64,000 nucleotides of DNA from Epiperipatus broadwayi (taxonomy: Eukaryota; Onychophora; Udeonychophora; Euonychophora; Peripatidae): contig JAQFVV010012423.1 in the NCBI GenBank assembly GCA_028023455.1, positions 124,001 to 188,000 of the forward strand. The letters are read 5' to 3'. Position 1 is the first letter of the stretch. Every line of letters starts with the position of its first letter. Both the position numbers and the translations under genes were made by a program. The notes under the pieces are model-generated. The model made no database searches and was not told where the DNA came from. It was given only the letters and a program-made list of their open reading frames with translations. Of this stretch, positions 1 to 11,910 are shown piece after piece.

Positions 1-644
1 CCTATTTAATAAACAAACATTTTATGAGTATGAGATTTCAAAACATTCTAGAGTGAAGCAACCAAGATGACATCATATATGTCAAGAAGGGTATTGACTC
101 GTCCCAATGAAAAGTCCAACTTCAGAACTATTATCATTTCACTGTTGACAGAAGGACCAAATTTTAGGAATAAGGAATTATAAAAGCTACTGGCTGCAGA
201 AAGGAGTTTGCTATTAACTGAAAGGAGACCCTTTGATTCCTCTTGGAGGCCTTAAAGGAACTGAGCAGGGCAAATTCCTAATGTCCACTCCATACGTTCT
301 TGTCATTGCAGCTGTTATTACTATGTGATTATTCATATAGTATATGAACATGGATGGGCTGCTCACCAACATGCATTAGCCAGCGTGGCGAGTTTATGGG
401 ATTTTTACCTCTGAGTTTAAGATCAAGAAACACCATGGTCTTCTCAGTTGCCTGATAAGGCAGCATGAATGTTTGTGTAAATGAAAAATATTTTTCCAAT
501 ACAATTATGACAGACAAAAATAAATCATGGCCCTTATTCCCAGGAGACTTAAAAAGGCAGCAGTTGATGGCCAAAGTTGTAGGGTCTAAGAATCCTCTGA
601 TTGTGGACCCAGGCTGCCATTTGTTGATTACTTTTTATTTAGGT
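1..644. other. Sequence upstream of the LINE endonuclease; no gene recognised
   Basis: No protein family is recognisable here. Part of it may be the 5' untranslated region of the LINE that follows, because an open frame on the + strand runs from 465 into the first endonuclease motif at 645. The residues encoded before 645 match nothing I know, so I cannot tell 5' UTR from unrelated flank. The overlapping minus-strand open frame at 329-574 is treated as chance. Confidence 0.35.
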
Positions 645-1347
645 ACTTACAACTGCAGATCACTTTCAAGTGAAGGAAGATTGCAAGAATTAGAAGAACT
701 GTCATATTAAATGGGACATTATTGGACTTTGTGAAGTTAGAAGAAAAGGTGAATAGACAACTGATTTAAAAAATGAACATGTACTTTATTATAAAGGCAC
801 AAATGTTGGAAGTACAAGTGGAGTAGGATTCATTATAAATAAAAAGTGGAAGAACAACATTGTGGAGATTGATGGTGTATCAGACAGACTGGCAAGATTA
901 TCTATTCAACAGATTAGCAGACACCAAATGCAGATAATTCAGATTTATGCCCCAACAAGTTTTCTTAGTGATGAAATAGTAAACAATTTTTATGTGGAAA
1001 TACAAAAGGCTTTTGATCAGACTAAACAACATTTTAGAATTGTTTTGGGAGACTTTAATGCTAGAATTTATAAACAAACGAAAGATGAAAGTGCTGTAGG
1101 TAAATTTGGTTGTGATAATAGAAATGAGAGAGAACATAGACTTGTGGAGTTTGCAGAAAAATAAAAATTTTATATAATAAATTCTTTTTTTGAGAAAAAT
1201 GTTAAAAGGAAATGGACATGAAAGCATTCAAATGAAGGTACAGTAGAATTGGATTATATTTTGACTAACAGAAAGTACATATTTCAAGATTGTAATATTC
1301 TTAATAAATTTAACACAGGAAGTGATCATCAATTAGTTAAGATGTAA
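645..1347 (+). pseudogene. LINE endonuclease domain (exonuclease-endonuclease-phosphatase fold), broken
   Basis: The amino-terminal endonuclease of the RTE LINE, the enzyme that nicks target DNA to prime reverse transcription. Motifs seen in order: TYNCRSL at 645, IIGLCEVRRKG from about 718 (contains the metal-binding Glu), GVGFIIN near 823, SDRLARL near 880, IYAPTS near 943, GDFNAR near 1049, NERE..RLVEF near 1120, LDYILTNRK near 1249, and GSDHQLV at 1318 (contains the catalytic Asp-His pair). The frame shifts by one near 706. After that, one frame carries all motifs through 1344, with stops at 754 (TAG), 1162 (TAA), 1216 (TGA, where the family normally has Trp) and 1345 (TAA). The catalytic motifs survive, so decay looks modest, but the reading frame is destroyed. 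Family assignment is secure; the exact clade is inferred from motif style. Confidence 0.88.
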
Positions 1348-1960
1348 GGTATATGTTAATGCAAAACTAGAGAGATAAAAATTATTAAGAAAAACAATAT
1401 TTACAGTTGATATTCCTAATCTTCAGAAACATTCTAATGAAATTAAATTAGAACTTACAAATCAGTTTCAAGTATTAGTAGATGTTGAACATCATTCAGA
1501 TTTGAATGAAATTAATATGAAAATAACTGATACACTTGTAAAAACTGCAACAAAGATAGCTGGTAGAAAAAAGCAGCAATTGACCAATAAAATTTCTACT
1601 GAAACTAGAGAATTTATGAAGAAAAGAAGGAATATGAAGATATACAAAAATGATGCATTTAAAAAGAATTGAATATCTTAAATTTTGTAAAATGGTGTGG
1701 AAAAGAGTTGAAAATGATATAAGAAAGTATAACTGTGAACTAGCAAGGAAAGCTGTTGAAGAAAATAAAAGTCTCAAGAATGTAAAACAACATTTTGGTA
1801 TTGGTAGGAAATTTATATCTGCAATAAGAAGAAAAGATGGAATTATTACTAAAAAGAGAGATGACATCATGAAATGGGTAGAAGACTTTTATCAAGAATT
1901 ATATAGTACTAAAGAATAAGTACCTCCTATATCTATTACATCTTCTGAATTGCCCAGAAT
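1348..1960 (+). pseudogene. LINE linker between endonuclease and reverse transcriptase
   Basis: A lysine- and asparagine-rich linker that joins the two enzymatic domains in RTE-type proteins. An open stretch at 1650-1919 ends in KWVEDFYQELYSTKE, which resembles the conserved W..YF..LY segment that RTE and related LINE proteins carry just before the reverse transcriptase fingers. Frames change between 1348 and 1650, so more than one indel lies here. No catalytic role is expected. Confidence 0.65.
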
Positions 1961-3399
1961 TTTGAATGAAGAAGTGAGACATGCAATTAAATGTATGAAG
2001 AAAGGAAAGGCTCAGATAATGATGGAATTATAATTGATGTATTAAAAGAAGCAGGTGAAGAAATATAATTTTTTTTAACAAAGTTATATACCAAATGTCT
2101 AAATGATAAAGATATACCAGATGATTGGAAGAATGCAGTAATAATATTAATATTTAAAAAAGGTGATAAAGAAGATATTAGAAATTACAGATCTATCAGC
2201 CTTTTATCAGTTTTATACAAAATTTTTACCAAGATAATTACAAATCATCTACAGAGAACATTGGATTTCCACCAACCAAAAGAACAAGCTGGATTTAAAA
2301 GTGCTTTTAATACAGTAGATCATATCCAGGTATTGAGAGAAGTTATAGAAAGGGCAAACGAATATGAGTTGCCATTATGTTTTCGATTTGTAGATTATGA
2401 AAAGACATTTGACTCTATAAACATTTCTTCAGTGATTAAAGCATTGGATCATTAAGGTATAGATCCATGATATTGTTATATTTTACAGAATATTTATAAA
2501 AATGCAACAGCAACAATTAGATTACATAATGATACTGGGAAAGTCAACATTGAGAAGGGTGTAAGACAAGGTGACTCCATATCTCCAAAACTTTTTACAG
2601 CAGTGCTACAAGAAGTATTTTGTGGATTAAAATGGGAAACTAAAGGAGTGAAAGTAAATGAAGATTATTTAAGTCATTTAGATTTTGCAGATAATGTAGT
2701 TTTTTTTTTAAAATACTGCTTCAGAGCTTCAGGAGTTATCAGATGAAAGTAGGATTAAAGATAAATGGTAAAAAGACTAAAATAATGTTTAATCTATTTG
2801 CTCAAAATATGAAAATAAAGATTGATTATGATGAATTAGAAGAAGTTAACAGTTACAAATACCTTGGTCAGATTATTAATACAGATGGAAACATAATGGA
2901 TGAAGTTAATCATGGAATTAAACTTGGTTGGAGTGCTTTTGGTAGAAATAACTTGATACTAAAAGGAAATATGCCTATGTGTTTGAAAAGGAAGGTTTTT
3001 AACAAATGTGTTTTACCAGTTCTTACTTATGGATCTGAGACTTGGACACTTAATAGAAGTGCAATACAGAGACTTCAGACCACTTTAAGAAGTATGGAGA
3101 GATGCATGTTGGGAGTAACAAGAATAGATCAAAAATACAATGTATGGGTAAGAGAACAAACAGGTGTTACTGACCTCATTGAAAAAATTAAAAGATTGAA
3201 GTGGAGTTTCTAGAAGAGATGATAATAGATGGACAATTGAAATCTTAAACTGGATTCCAAGAGATTGTAAAAGATCCAGAAAGAAATTACATGTGAGATG
3301 GATGGATGAAATAAGAAAGGATGCAGGGGTGATGTGGAGTAGAGAAGCTAAAGATGGATTGAACTTGGAGAATCCATCCTGCAGTGGATTGATAATGGT
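1960..3399 (+). pseudogene. LINE reverse transcriptase and C-terminal region, broken
   Basis: The reverse transcriptase of the RTE LINE. Recognisable blocks: the KMKKGKA block near 1993 (the P-G-x-D-G part is frameshifted), IPDDWKNAVIILIFKKGD near 2113, NYRSISLLSVLYKI near 2183, EQAGFKSAFNTVDHI near 2282, motif A FVDYEKTFDSI near 2387 (contains the first catalytic Asp), motif B GVRQGDSISPKLF near 2560, and motif C near 2680 reading DFADNVVFF. Motif C normally ends in two Asp (ADD); here the second is Asn. After a T-rich frameshift near 2700, the thumb and C-terminal region (YLGQIIN, GWSAFG, CVLPVLTYGSETWTL) continue at 2743-3213, and a last block RWMDEIRKDAGVMW follows at 3299. In-frame stops occur near 2066, 2453 and 2468. 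Family membership is very clear, and loss of activity is equally clear. Confidence 0.92.
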
Positions 3400-3416
3400 T
3401 GATGATGATGATGAAA

Positions 3417-4570
3417 AACTACTGTTTAACTCTATTATCAAAGATACAGCAGAGTTGTTTAATATGTTAGATATGAGTAATTTGCAAACTGATGGAAATG
3501 ATAGTTTCAATGTCAATGATTCCGGCAGAACTCTATGTTAATTCAAAGACCTCATGTTAGTCAAAACATCCCAACCACAGCTGAATCAATATTTAAAAAA
3601 ATTCCCAATTTATTAATAGTTATTTACAGTTGTGAGATAATTGAATGAAGATGCATATTTATTAGCAGATTATGGAATGATCACAGAGGCTATAACTTTT
3701 GACCATTGAAACTGATGAGTAATGAAACAAATTAGAAAGATTGTACATGATAATTAGTGTAGATAAAGTGAAATCATAAGATTTATAAAACATGTTAGTA
3801 AGAACATTATAATATATAAACTAAACAACTTCTTTAGATAATTAACTTTTTTTTTTTTTAAAATGAAGTAAGTGGAAATGAAATGTACTAAGGTTTTCTG
3901 CATTTGTAACGTTTTTAAAAAGGTGTTATTAATAAATATTGTAGTGATTTTTACATGTAGGACATATATGGGTGAGAGTAGTGAGAATAATTAATCTGTC
4001 TAAAATGAACAAACATAGAGTTAATGTACGTGTTAGAGTAAATAAAGCATATAGATATGTCTGGTATCATAATAGAATGAAATAAAATAATAATAGAACA
4101 ATTTACCCATGTATAAAATAAAATTTTAAAAAGTTTTTATACATGTCTGATATAACGTTGTGAGGCCATACACAAGTGGCTGTGAGAAAAAAAAAATTCA
4201 ATTTTGTTTTTCTAATAAGGTGATTTAAAAATTCATAGTATATGTAATGGAAACAAAACAATTAGCTTAGCAAAATGTTATTTTGGTAACATCCCTCCCG
4301 CTTACTACTATATGCCAATCTCATATAAACTATACCATTATAACATTTACCATGAAAAGATGGATTAAAAGTTTTATTTTGCAAAAGAGAAACCAAGAGT
4401 CAAAATAATATTGTGGATCCATTTGTATATTTGACTAAAATGTTCTTCAAAACTTTAGGATAGATGCTTTTACCAATGCCAGGATAGTAAAATTGGACAA
4501 AACAAATGGAGAAATTGGTTTATTACTTAGCATGTAATATTCAATTTTATTTACTAGCGCAGAGATCTCT
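3417..4570. other. AT-rich sequence 3' of the LINE, nothing recognised
   Basis: An open frame continues from the LINE end to 3541, but its sequence after the TGATGATG tail matches nothing I recognise. The rest is AT-rich with short T and A runs (for example at 3849-3860). No motifs, repeats shared with the rest of the window or RNA genes were seen. Confidence 0.5.
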
Positions 4571-4573
4571 GCA

Positions 4574-4668
4574 ATTTAAGCAGAAGGGAATTACATCCTA
4601 AGCACATATGCTGTAACAACAATATTACATCACATATGCTTAGGATGTAAATCTTTTCTGTTTAAATT
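4574..4668. repeat. Hairpin repeat, about 37-bp arms
   Basis: The left arm 4574-4610 (TTTAAGCAGAAGGGAATTAC...CACATATG) is matched by an inverted arm at 4632-4668, with a 21-base spacer. The arms are nearly perfect complements, with a couple of mismatches in the middle. This looks like a small foldback element or the core of the larger foldback that follows at 4684-4970. Confidence 0.75.
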
Positions 4669-4683
4669 ACTTGCTAAACATCT

Positions 4684-4970
4684 AACTATATAGAAGGCAG
4701 TAATCTCTCCTCACTAGCTCCATTAAATAGTGATGTCAAAAACTGGAAGAATACTCTCACCTCAGCCACAATGCATTGGCCAATATTGTCACAAAATAAA
4801 TTTTAAAAAATTTCAGAAGTGTTAATAACCATATTAAAATAAGAAATGAATGATTTATATATTCAGATTTTCAATTCTAGACACTTAAGATTGGCAAGAG
4901 TATCCTTCCAGTTTTAAAACCATTGTTTAACAACCCTAGTGAGGAGAGGTGATTACCCTCTATATAGCTA
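4684..4970. repeat. Foldback repeat, family E, copy 1
   Basis: The left arm 4684-4761 and right arm 4893-4970 are inverted copies of each other. Shared blocks include CTATATAG...GTAATC, CTCCTCACTAG, and AACTGGAAG(G)ATACTCT near the inner ends. The spacer of about 130 bp is AT-rich and non-coding. A second copy of the same arms is at 44381-44592, which shows that this is an interspersed family and not a unique palindrome. No coding capacity; a non-autonomous foldback/MITE-type element is the likely nature. No target duplication could be assigned. Confidence 0.75.
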
Positions 4971-6470
4971 CAATCTAAACACTGCATTTGTAAAATTTAT
5001 CAAGTTGTATTAAGTATTTGTAAAATTTAAAACTCTCATAAGTAAAAAAATTTATGAAAGAAATTATTAGTTTACTTTTGTTGTAGGAAAAAAGGTTTAT
5101 GGTGCAAAAATATAAATGGAATAAGGAGCATTGTAGAGCTTATGGGCGATTTGGAAAGAATATGTAGATCTAAAGAGAAAAAAAATGTAAAGACTCACCT
5201 ACCTTACCCAAAAGAAATAGGCAAAAATGCAAAGTTAAAAATACTCAGAATATGAATGTATGAGCAGGATATTATTTCAAATTAAATTTTAAAAAAGATA
5301 AAACATTTTCAAATTAAATTTAAAAAAGATAAAACATACAGATGCATTTTTGAGAGTTCTGATTAAGTTAGAGCTAGAGGAAAATCAATTGAACTTTAAC
5401 TATATAGATGGTGAATACCAAAGTAATAAGAAAAAAGTTTGCAGCTTGGATGAAAGCTGATAAATGATAGGGCTAATCAAATGGATCAGCAGAGATTTAC
5501 CTAGCCATGCTCAAACTACTTCATAAATTTATATAGAAACTCTATAAACAAAGGTTGTGTGTTAATAGACAGTATAGTATTAACTAATTTTTTTAATCCA
5601 GATGGTCAATGTTTGAGATTTCTAGAAATAAATTTGTGTTTTTCTTTCCCTGGTGAAAGTTTTGCAAAACTTTTTTTTTACTGCTTTAAAATTTATGTAT
5701 ATTTATTTTCTAATATTTTAAATACAAAAAAAGTCAAAAGATGCCAGGAAAATCAAATAGGCAATCTGTTAAAGCATCTCAAGCTTGAGGATGATGGGTA
5801 CCATTACATATTTCACAATCTCAAACCTTGTGAGATTACTTCGAGAAAATATTATGATGGTCAAGAAAATATTACAATGGTCTAAATACTTGATTTTTTG
5901 TGTAATAATTATTAAAAATTAAAACTAAATATTATATATATATACAGAAATGTTTTATTATTAAATATAAAATTATTTTTTTTCAATAATGTTACTATAG
6001 AGATTATGGTTATGAAAAACATAGCTGTCTAGAAATGTAGTCACTCAGCAGATTATTATAATATTTACTGATTTAACAATTATGAAATTTTTTTAAACTT
6101 TTAAAGCATAAATTGACACATTTAGTACTTATTAAAAATAATTCATTCAGATTTTTAAAAAAACATCAAACAAAGATTTCATTCATTTTGCAAATTGAAT
6201 CAGATCCATCTGAAATTTGATGACATTACAGCATTTTATTTTGATTAAAATCTAATTTTTAAAATAATTCTGAAAATCAATTGTAATTTTTTAAAATTTA
6301 TTTAATTTCTAAAAAATATCTATTGAATGAGGTCAAATTTATTATATTCTAATAAATAATAATAGTTTAATATCAAAATGAAAGTTGAAAGTTTAAATCT
6401 AGTGAGAACAACGAAATTTCATAATTTTAATGGAAAAATGAAAGAGTTAATACCAAGCAATAGTTGTTAC
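4971..6470. other. AT-rich sequence, no gene recognised
   Basis: Contains a short direct duplication at about 5276-5335 (two AAATTAAATTT(A)AAAAAGATAAAACAT units) and an open frame at 5559-5885 whose product (Phe/Leu-rich, then a KHLKLEDDGYHYIF segment) matches no family I know. I regard the frame as chance in AT-rich DNA. The right end may contain decayed Gypsy pol sequence, but no motif is legible before about 6440. Confidence 0.45.
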
Positions 6471-7265
6471 CAATTATAACTGATTCACCAAGTTCATCCT
6501 AGTGTAATACAAGCTAAAGTATTCATGTTTAGATATGTATTAAGGCATGGTTTCAATAAAGAAATAGATTTCATCTAAACTTGGGATAAGTGCAAAGTGA
6601 CTGCCAACATTCTAGATAAAAAATATTCCAAATGGCCATTAGTCATGAAACATTAGAGTTGTGTTCACATTGATTATGCTGGATCATTCTATGGGTACAT
6701 TTTTTGAAAGCAACACATACTCAAAATGGACAAAATATAAGATCAAAGAATACCAGTACTGAAGAAATAATTGAAAAACTCAAAAGAAATATGCTCTTTT
6801 CATGGTTTCTCAAGATGTTCATATCAGATAATGGACCAGTTTTATATCAAATAGATTCAATAAATTTCTTAAAGAATATGGCATTACATATATCTTCATG
6901 CCTCCATACTATTTGAAGTTGAATGGCATTGCAGAAAAGGCAATGCAAATGTTAAAACAAATCTTATGAAAGTAAGACACTATGAATATTCAAGCCATTC
7001 TATATCAGCACAGTATGTCTTTGACTAATACTAGTAAATTCCTGGGATATTTGGGCAAAAGATTCCCACAAAGCTGGTACTAATTCATCCAAGAGAAAGT
7101 TTGAGTTAGATGCAAACAATGCTGTGGAAAATTGATACAGTCAGGGAGAAAAGATTTAGATTAAAAATGTCATCAGAAAATTGGTAAAGGGTGTAATTAA
7201 AAAAAACACCTATCAAGACAAATAATAATCAGTGAAACAGGAAAAATTATATAAAAACACATCCT
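6440..7265 (+). pseudogene. Gypsy-type LTR retrotransposon integrase relic
   Basis: A decayed integrase from the pol gene of a Ty3/Gypsy retrotransposon, the enzyme that inserts the DNA copy into the host genome. In order: a weak zinc-binding region (an H-P-S motif near 6493 and a D-K-C block near 6587, where the usual first Cys of the CxxC pair reads as Trp); the catalytic core with VHIDYAG (Asp codon at 6672), FISDNGP (Asp codon at 6837) and NGIAEKA (Glu codon at 6934); then a remnant of the C-terminal domain (GEKI.IKN...GVI) near 7150-7200. Spacing of the D, D and E codons is about 55 and 32 codons with one frame change, close to the family's usual D-D-35-E. At least four stops or frameshifts break it. 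The longest open piece is 6704-6916. No legible reverse transcriptase or RNase H was found upstream, so this is a fragment. Confidence 0.82.
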
Positions 7266-7305
7266 ATTCATTGTTCCAGTTTTCTGTTGTGTACTGACAC
7301 CACAA

Positions 7306-8045
7306 GTTCTGTAGTGATGGTAAAGGTGAATAGACAAGCAGAAATAAATATTACACAAAGAAATTGGCTAACGAACAACTAACATTTATTTGGTCAGCAT
7401 AGAGGCTTACAATAAAATAAGACTGTAAAAGCTCCTAGGTTCACTTTGGATTCTTCAGTGTTGAAAATTCACTGGTACTCCATGGTTTTCTTGCACACTT
7501 GAACTTCAGTCATGCAGTTGGCCTCAGTTCACAACAAAATACAGCTCCCTTGATGCAATTGTGTGTATCTGTATATCTTGTCATCTTAAGTTATGCTTAT
7601 ATCCTGTTCTATATTATTCCGAGGTAGCAATACTATAATCTAAAAATTTCTATGATGTGCAAATGTAATTAAAAGATTATAGCATTACTACTTGGGAATG
7701 ATTTGGGATAAAATAAAAGCATAATTCACATTGAGAAAGTTGCATCATGTTGTGAACTGAGGACAATAGCAAGATTCAAATTTCCATATGCAAGAGGACA
7801 ATGGAGTATCTAATGAATTTTCACAACTGAAGATTCCAAAATGGAACTAGAGACTTTTACAGGCAACATCAGTCTTATTATTACTATTTTGTAAGCTTAT
7901 ATTACTGTGTATATATGTTATTTTTCTATTACTTTTTATATTGTTATTTTGCTTCCCAAATAAATGTCAGTTATTAGTTAATCAATTTCTTTGTGCAATA
8001 TTTATTTCAGCTTGCCTGTTTATCTTTACTATGACTGCAATACTA
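7306..8045. repeat. Long foldback element, family G
   Basis: The outer left arm 7306-7403 and outer right arm 7950-8045 are inverted copies (shared core CAAGC(A/T)GAAATAAATATT(A/G)CACAAAGAAATTG). The homology continues inward: 7440-7540 (a cttcagt.gtgaaaattca block and CTCAGTTCACAAC) matches 7750-7860 inverted. The arms therefore total well over 200 bp each around an AT-rich centre near 7650-7740. No protein motif inside. It starts about 40 bp after the last legible Gypsy integrase sequence, so it may have inserted into that relic, or it may be made from LTR sequence in inverted orientation. I cannot distinguish these. Confidence 0.75.
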
Positions 8046-10030
8046 CCACATTGAGGCAATCATATCAGTCAATAACAGTAGATTTTTTTTTATTAGATTT
8101 AAAGAGTAATTATTATATTTAATGAAACATTACATCTCAACAAATACTACATGTAAAATATAATTAAAAGTTACGATACCTTATTTATTTCTTGGCCATA
8201 TTTGGATGGATGAATTTACAATTGTTTATGATATCAAATATTTCTAATGACACTGTTAGTACCATTGTAAAATTTCTCAATAATATTTATACTTATTTGA
8301 TATAACGTTGCAGCAAATGAGAAGTACACATTTTATTTTGTTTCCTCTTATGGTCAATATTTAGAATATTGTTGATATTAATATGTTATTGTTGTTTATG
8401 TGTAAATGTAAGATCAGTACCTCTCACACACATATAAATATGTACATATATTTTATATGACTTTTTTTTTATGCTTTAACTGCAAATTCTTGTGATATTA
8501 TGGTGTAAAAAGAACTTTTTAGGGGAGCATACACTTGTGCACTATATAGATCATTAGCCAACTAAACACATTAATATTTTGGAGTTAAGAGAAAATTCTG
8601 AAGGGGCATATACATACATATTTAAATTGTGTAGGTCATCATGTGATTATATGATATAATTTGATGTTATTGCTATTATATTTATTTAGAAATAACAAAG
8701 AAAAATATATAATTTTATAGAGATGGATGAAAAGTCACTCTGTATATGTGAGGAACCTGGTCTATTCCTCTATATTAGATATATTGTTGGTAACTTTCTA
8801 ATATAAAGAATTTCCACATAGTAGATAGGAAAGTATTTAAATGAGGCATCCAAAATAATTGGTTATACTTAAGATTGTTCTCAATATTAGAAAAAAATGA
8901 AAGATACAAAAAAACAACATAAAATTGTAACATACATACTTATAATGTAAGCATAAGTGATGAAGATACTAAATGGTGTTTGCATAAAATTTAAGGATTA
9001 GAAGATAAATTATCTTTGTTACTAATAGGCTCCTAGAAAAGATTTAATTGATAAGATCATCTTTAATTACTACCAATCATAGATCGTCTAATAATTAAAA
9101 TTGCATAGATACATAGAACATAATTATTATTATCAACAACTGTTAATAAAATAAATTAAAATATACCTAAATGAAGACAAAGATATTCAACTTAAGACAA
9201 AAGAAAGTTTATAAGTTGTTATGATTAATGATATATTGTCATTGTGATTATTTTAATATGAAGTAGATAATCTTGATTATATTGCTCCATTGTTTCATTA
9301 ATTTGTGCATATAGTTTTAATAAATCAGTTATTTAGTTTTTAATGAGTTTGCCCTCCATTAAATCATATAATATTTGGAAACTTGCATAAAATTCTTCAT
9401 TTAATAGAAACAAGACATCTTGTGATTAACAGTTAATCATAAATTCGTATATTAATATTCCATATTAAATTGCTCTCTTATAACTTGAATACTTTCATTG
9501 CCTCTTTGGATGATCATTGAATTAAGCAGGGACAGAAGATTGCATCTATTCATTATAGATAGGAGGTAAACCAAAATACTCAATGAAATAAATATTTATA
9601 TGATGCATAAATTTCATAAACTAAATCATCCATTCATGCACATAACCCTTCTGTTAATGCAGCACACACATATATATATATATCAAATCATATTGCATAT
9701 ATTATTATAATATATATATATATTGAATTGTATTTTTTCATGGATTTTTAGTTGATAAAGAATGAAAATTAAGAGATTATATGTATGTAAAAAATGTTAC
9801 CAAGAAAAGAGCTCCAAATGGTTGTTCCTTGGGAATTAACATTATACTATAAAACATTTTAAATATTTTTTACTTAAAAGTGACTTTAATATATTAATAA
9901 ATCAAATAAATAATGATAATAATTGAATAGTTTATGGCTTGATAGTTTATAAGATCAAATACAGGAAGTGACTGTGCTTCCCTCTATCACTGCATTACAT
10001 ACAATTGTGCTTTCTATTTTATTATGTTTA
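8046..10030. other. AT-rich intergenic or intronic sequence
   Basis: No coding motif, tRNA-like sequence or shared repeat recognised. Holds a mixed (CA)/(TA) simple-sequence tract at about 9662-9722. Confidence 0.5.
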
Positions 10031-10600
10031 ACAATTTAAAGTTGTAATTAATAATTTGTAAAGTGCATAAGGCTATAATCTTAAGACTATGTGCCTAAAA
10101 TGTGACAGTAGGGACCTCTACAAATCTAAACACAAGACTAATGACTTTAAAAGATAAGAATGGCCACCCTTATCTTCAACCTAATTTCTAAATATATAGG
10201 TGAATCTAAAGCATTTTGATTTGAGAGCGTGAAGCTATTAATCACTTCACTGATTAAGTCCACAATTTCTATACAAACTAACATATGTGAAATCTTTCAG
10301 TCTATAATGAGTCAGTATGAAGTTCTTATAATTAGAAATCTTTTAAAACAATTTAAAGTTGTAATTAATAATTTGTAAAGAGCATACTCATTATGTTATA
10401 GCCTTAATTTATATTACTTCACACTCACAAATCAAAATGCTTTAGGTTCACCTATATATTTAGAAATTAGGTTGAAGATAAAAGTGACCACTCTTGTCTT
10501 TTAAAGTCGTAAATATTGTGTTTAGATTTGTAGAGGTCCCTACTGTCGCATTTTAGGCACATAGTCTTAAGGTTATAGCCTTAATACATATTACTTATGT
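10031..10600. repeat. Foldback element, family D, long copy
   Basis: The left arm about 10069-10234 (starts AAGGCTATAATCTTAAGAC) is matched by an inverted right arm at about 10418-10582 (ends GGTTATAGCCTT). Several blocks pair along the arms: GACAGTAGGGACCTCTACA, the CAACCTAATTTCTAAATATA region, and AGCATTTTGATTTG. Inside the loop a 38-bp piece of left flank (10031-10068) is repeated at 10349-10386, and another copy of the arm terminus (TTATAGCCTTAAT) lies at 10397. The structure has therefore been partly duplicated. A compact copy of the same family is at 37498-37686. Non-coding, probably a MITE-like element. Confidence 0.8.
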
Positions 10601-10737
10601 TTAATAATAATACTTCGCTCTATAATATATCTTTTTCAGTTACCTTTTATCCTACGTTCATTAAATTATTATTTTTATTTATTTCATTTCCTAGATAACA
10701 AAGATTTTTTCTTTTCTGGATATTTGTTATATACACA

Positions 10738-10915
10738 TAAATGTTCTGGACGTTCATGCAGAAAAAATAGTCTATGTAATTTAATGCTTAGCATGGTTTC
10801 GGTATTTAACATATGATAATCATAACAACCTTAAATACTAAAAGTATACTAAGCATTAATAAAAGCTAAGTTTAAATTTTATAGAGTATCTTTTTTGTAT
10901 GAATGTCCAGAAACC
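10738..10915. repeat. Foldback element, family J, palindromic copy
   Basis: The left arm at 10738-10799 (AATGTTCTGGACGTTCATGC...AATGCTTAGCATGGTTT) pairs with an inverted arm at 10845-10915 (AGTATACTAAGCATTAATAAA...GAATGTCCAGAAAC). A single, non-palindromic copy of the same sequence occurs at 14373-14480, so this is a dispersed family. No coding content. Confidence 0.7.
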
Positions 10916-11910
10916 GCTAATGTATTTCTTAGAGAAATATATTAAATATTATATTTGTTACCAATTTTCTCAACCAACCCCTTTTTGTTTATTTTATTTT
11001 TATTATTCTTTAATTTTGTGTTCTTTGCATTTTTATATTGCAGTATTCTTACATCTGTTTGTGCTCGTTTTTTTACATGCATGAACATGATCTCCCCCCT
11101 CTCTCTTTTATTATTAATTTGTTAAATTGAAAGATGTACGGTTTTAAAATAACTCTCAAGAATAATTTGATTATATAATAAAGTTTTATCAAAGCATAAG
11201 GTTGAATAAATTTTACTTAATCATTTGACAGGCTAGATCTTTTCCGTAGAATTTTTTTAAAAATCGATAATTCATTTTCCTCCTACAATATATATATATA
11301 TGCGGGAATAAAGCTAAAGATGACATCAATTCATAAATTTGTAGGATTGCTTAACCGTTCCATTACATTTGTTTAAGTTTCTTTTTTAGCTTTATTACCA
11401 ATCATATTTGACAAATTATAATAAATAATTTAAAATAATTTTCTGAAATATATAATATTTTTTAATTCTCAATAAGATTATTACAATCTTTCATTCACTT
11501 TTGCGAAATTTAAATATTCTTGTCACGTTTCTTTAAATTACATTTGAAGGGCAACCAAACAAGCGGAGCAAACGGTTGATGATTCTTAAATCCAATAAAA
11601 CAGTAATTTTATAAAACTAATGAAGGTTGACAGCTATGATTTTATTAGTACGATAAAGCATAATGATTTCAAGAAATTCTATCTGAGTCAACCGAATTAG
11701 CAATATTAAAGTAACTAAATTTATATGAGCTGTTTTTCATTAGTTATTGGAAAATAATTCAACTAAAATAATAATAAAACTTTTATTAAATGAATGCGCT
11801 ATAAATTTATTTTTGAAACTATATTAATTAGAAATTATTATTTTAGATATATAAAATTAATACGTCTTACTAATGTTTGAAAAGTAAATTTTCCAGATCT
11901 TTTATTAAAA
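10916..11910. other. AT-rich sequence, no gene recognised
   Basis: An open frame at 10899-11084 encodes a Phe/Tyr/Leu-rich hydrophobic stretch without family resemblance; T-rich DNA gives such frames by chance. A (TA)n tract is at 11288-11301. Nothing else is supported. Confidence 0.45.

Larger units (their letters stand above)
645..3416 (+). mobile_element. RTE-clade LINE, near full length, inactivated
   Basis: A non-LTR retrotransposon carrying an apurinic-like endonuclease followed by a reverse transcriptase, in the order used by RTE/BovB-type LINEs. Active elements of this type nick target DNA and copy their RNA into the nick. The copy is about 2.8 kb from the first endonuclease motif to the tail, a little short of the roughly 3.2 kb usual for RTE. 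The 3' end is a short TGATGATGATGATGAA tract at 3400-3415; short tandem tails instead of poly(A) are characteristic of RTE. The coding sequence is broken by several stops and frameshifts, so this copy cannot move by itself. Shorter 3' pieces of the same family lie at 12939-13112, 28662-29210, 47137-47310 and 58405-58475, as expected from 5' truncation during reverse transcription plus decay. Confidence 0.9.

Noticed and set aside
5559-5885. 108-codon plus-strand open frame as a host gene
   Set aside because: No recognisable domain, Phe/Lys/Asn-rich ends, no splice or promoter context; AT-rich DNA of this length yields such frames by chance.
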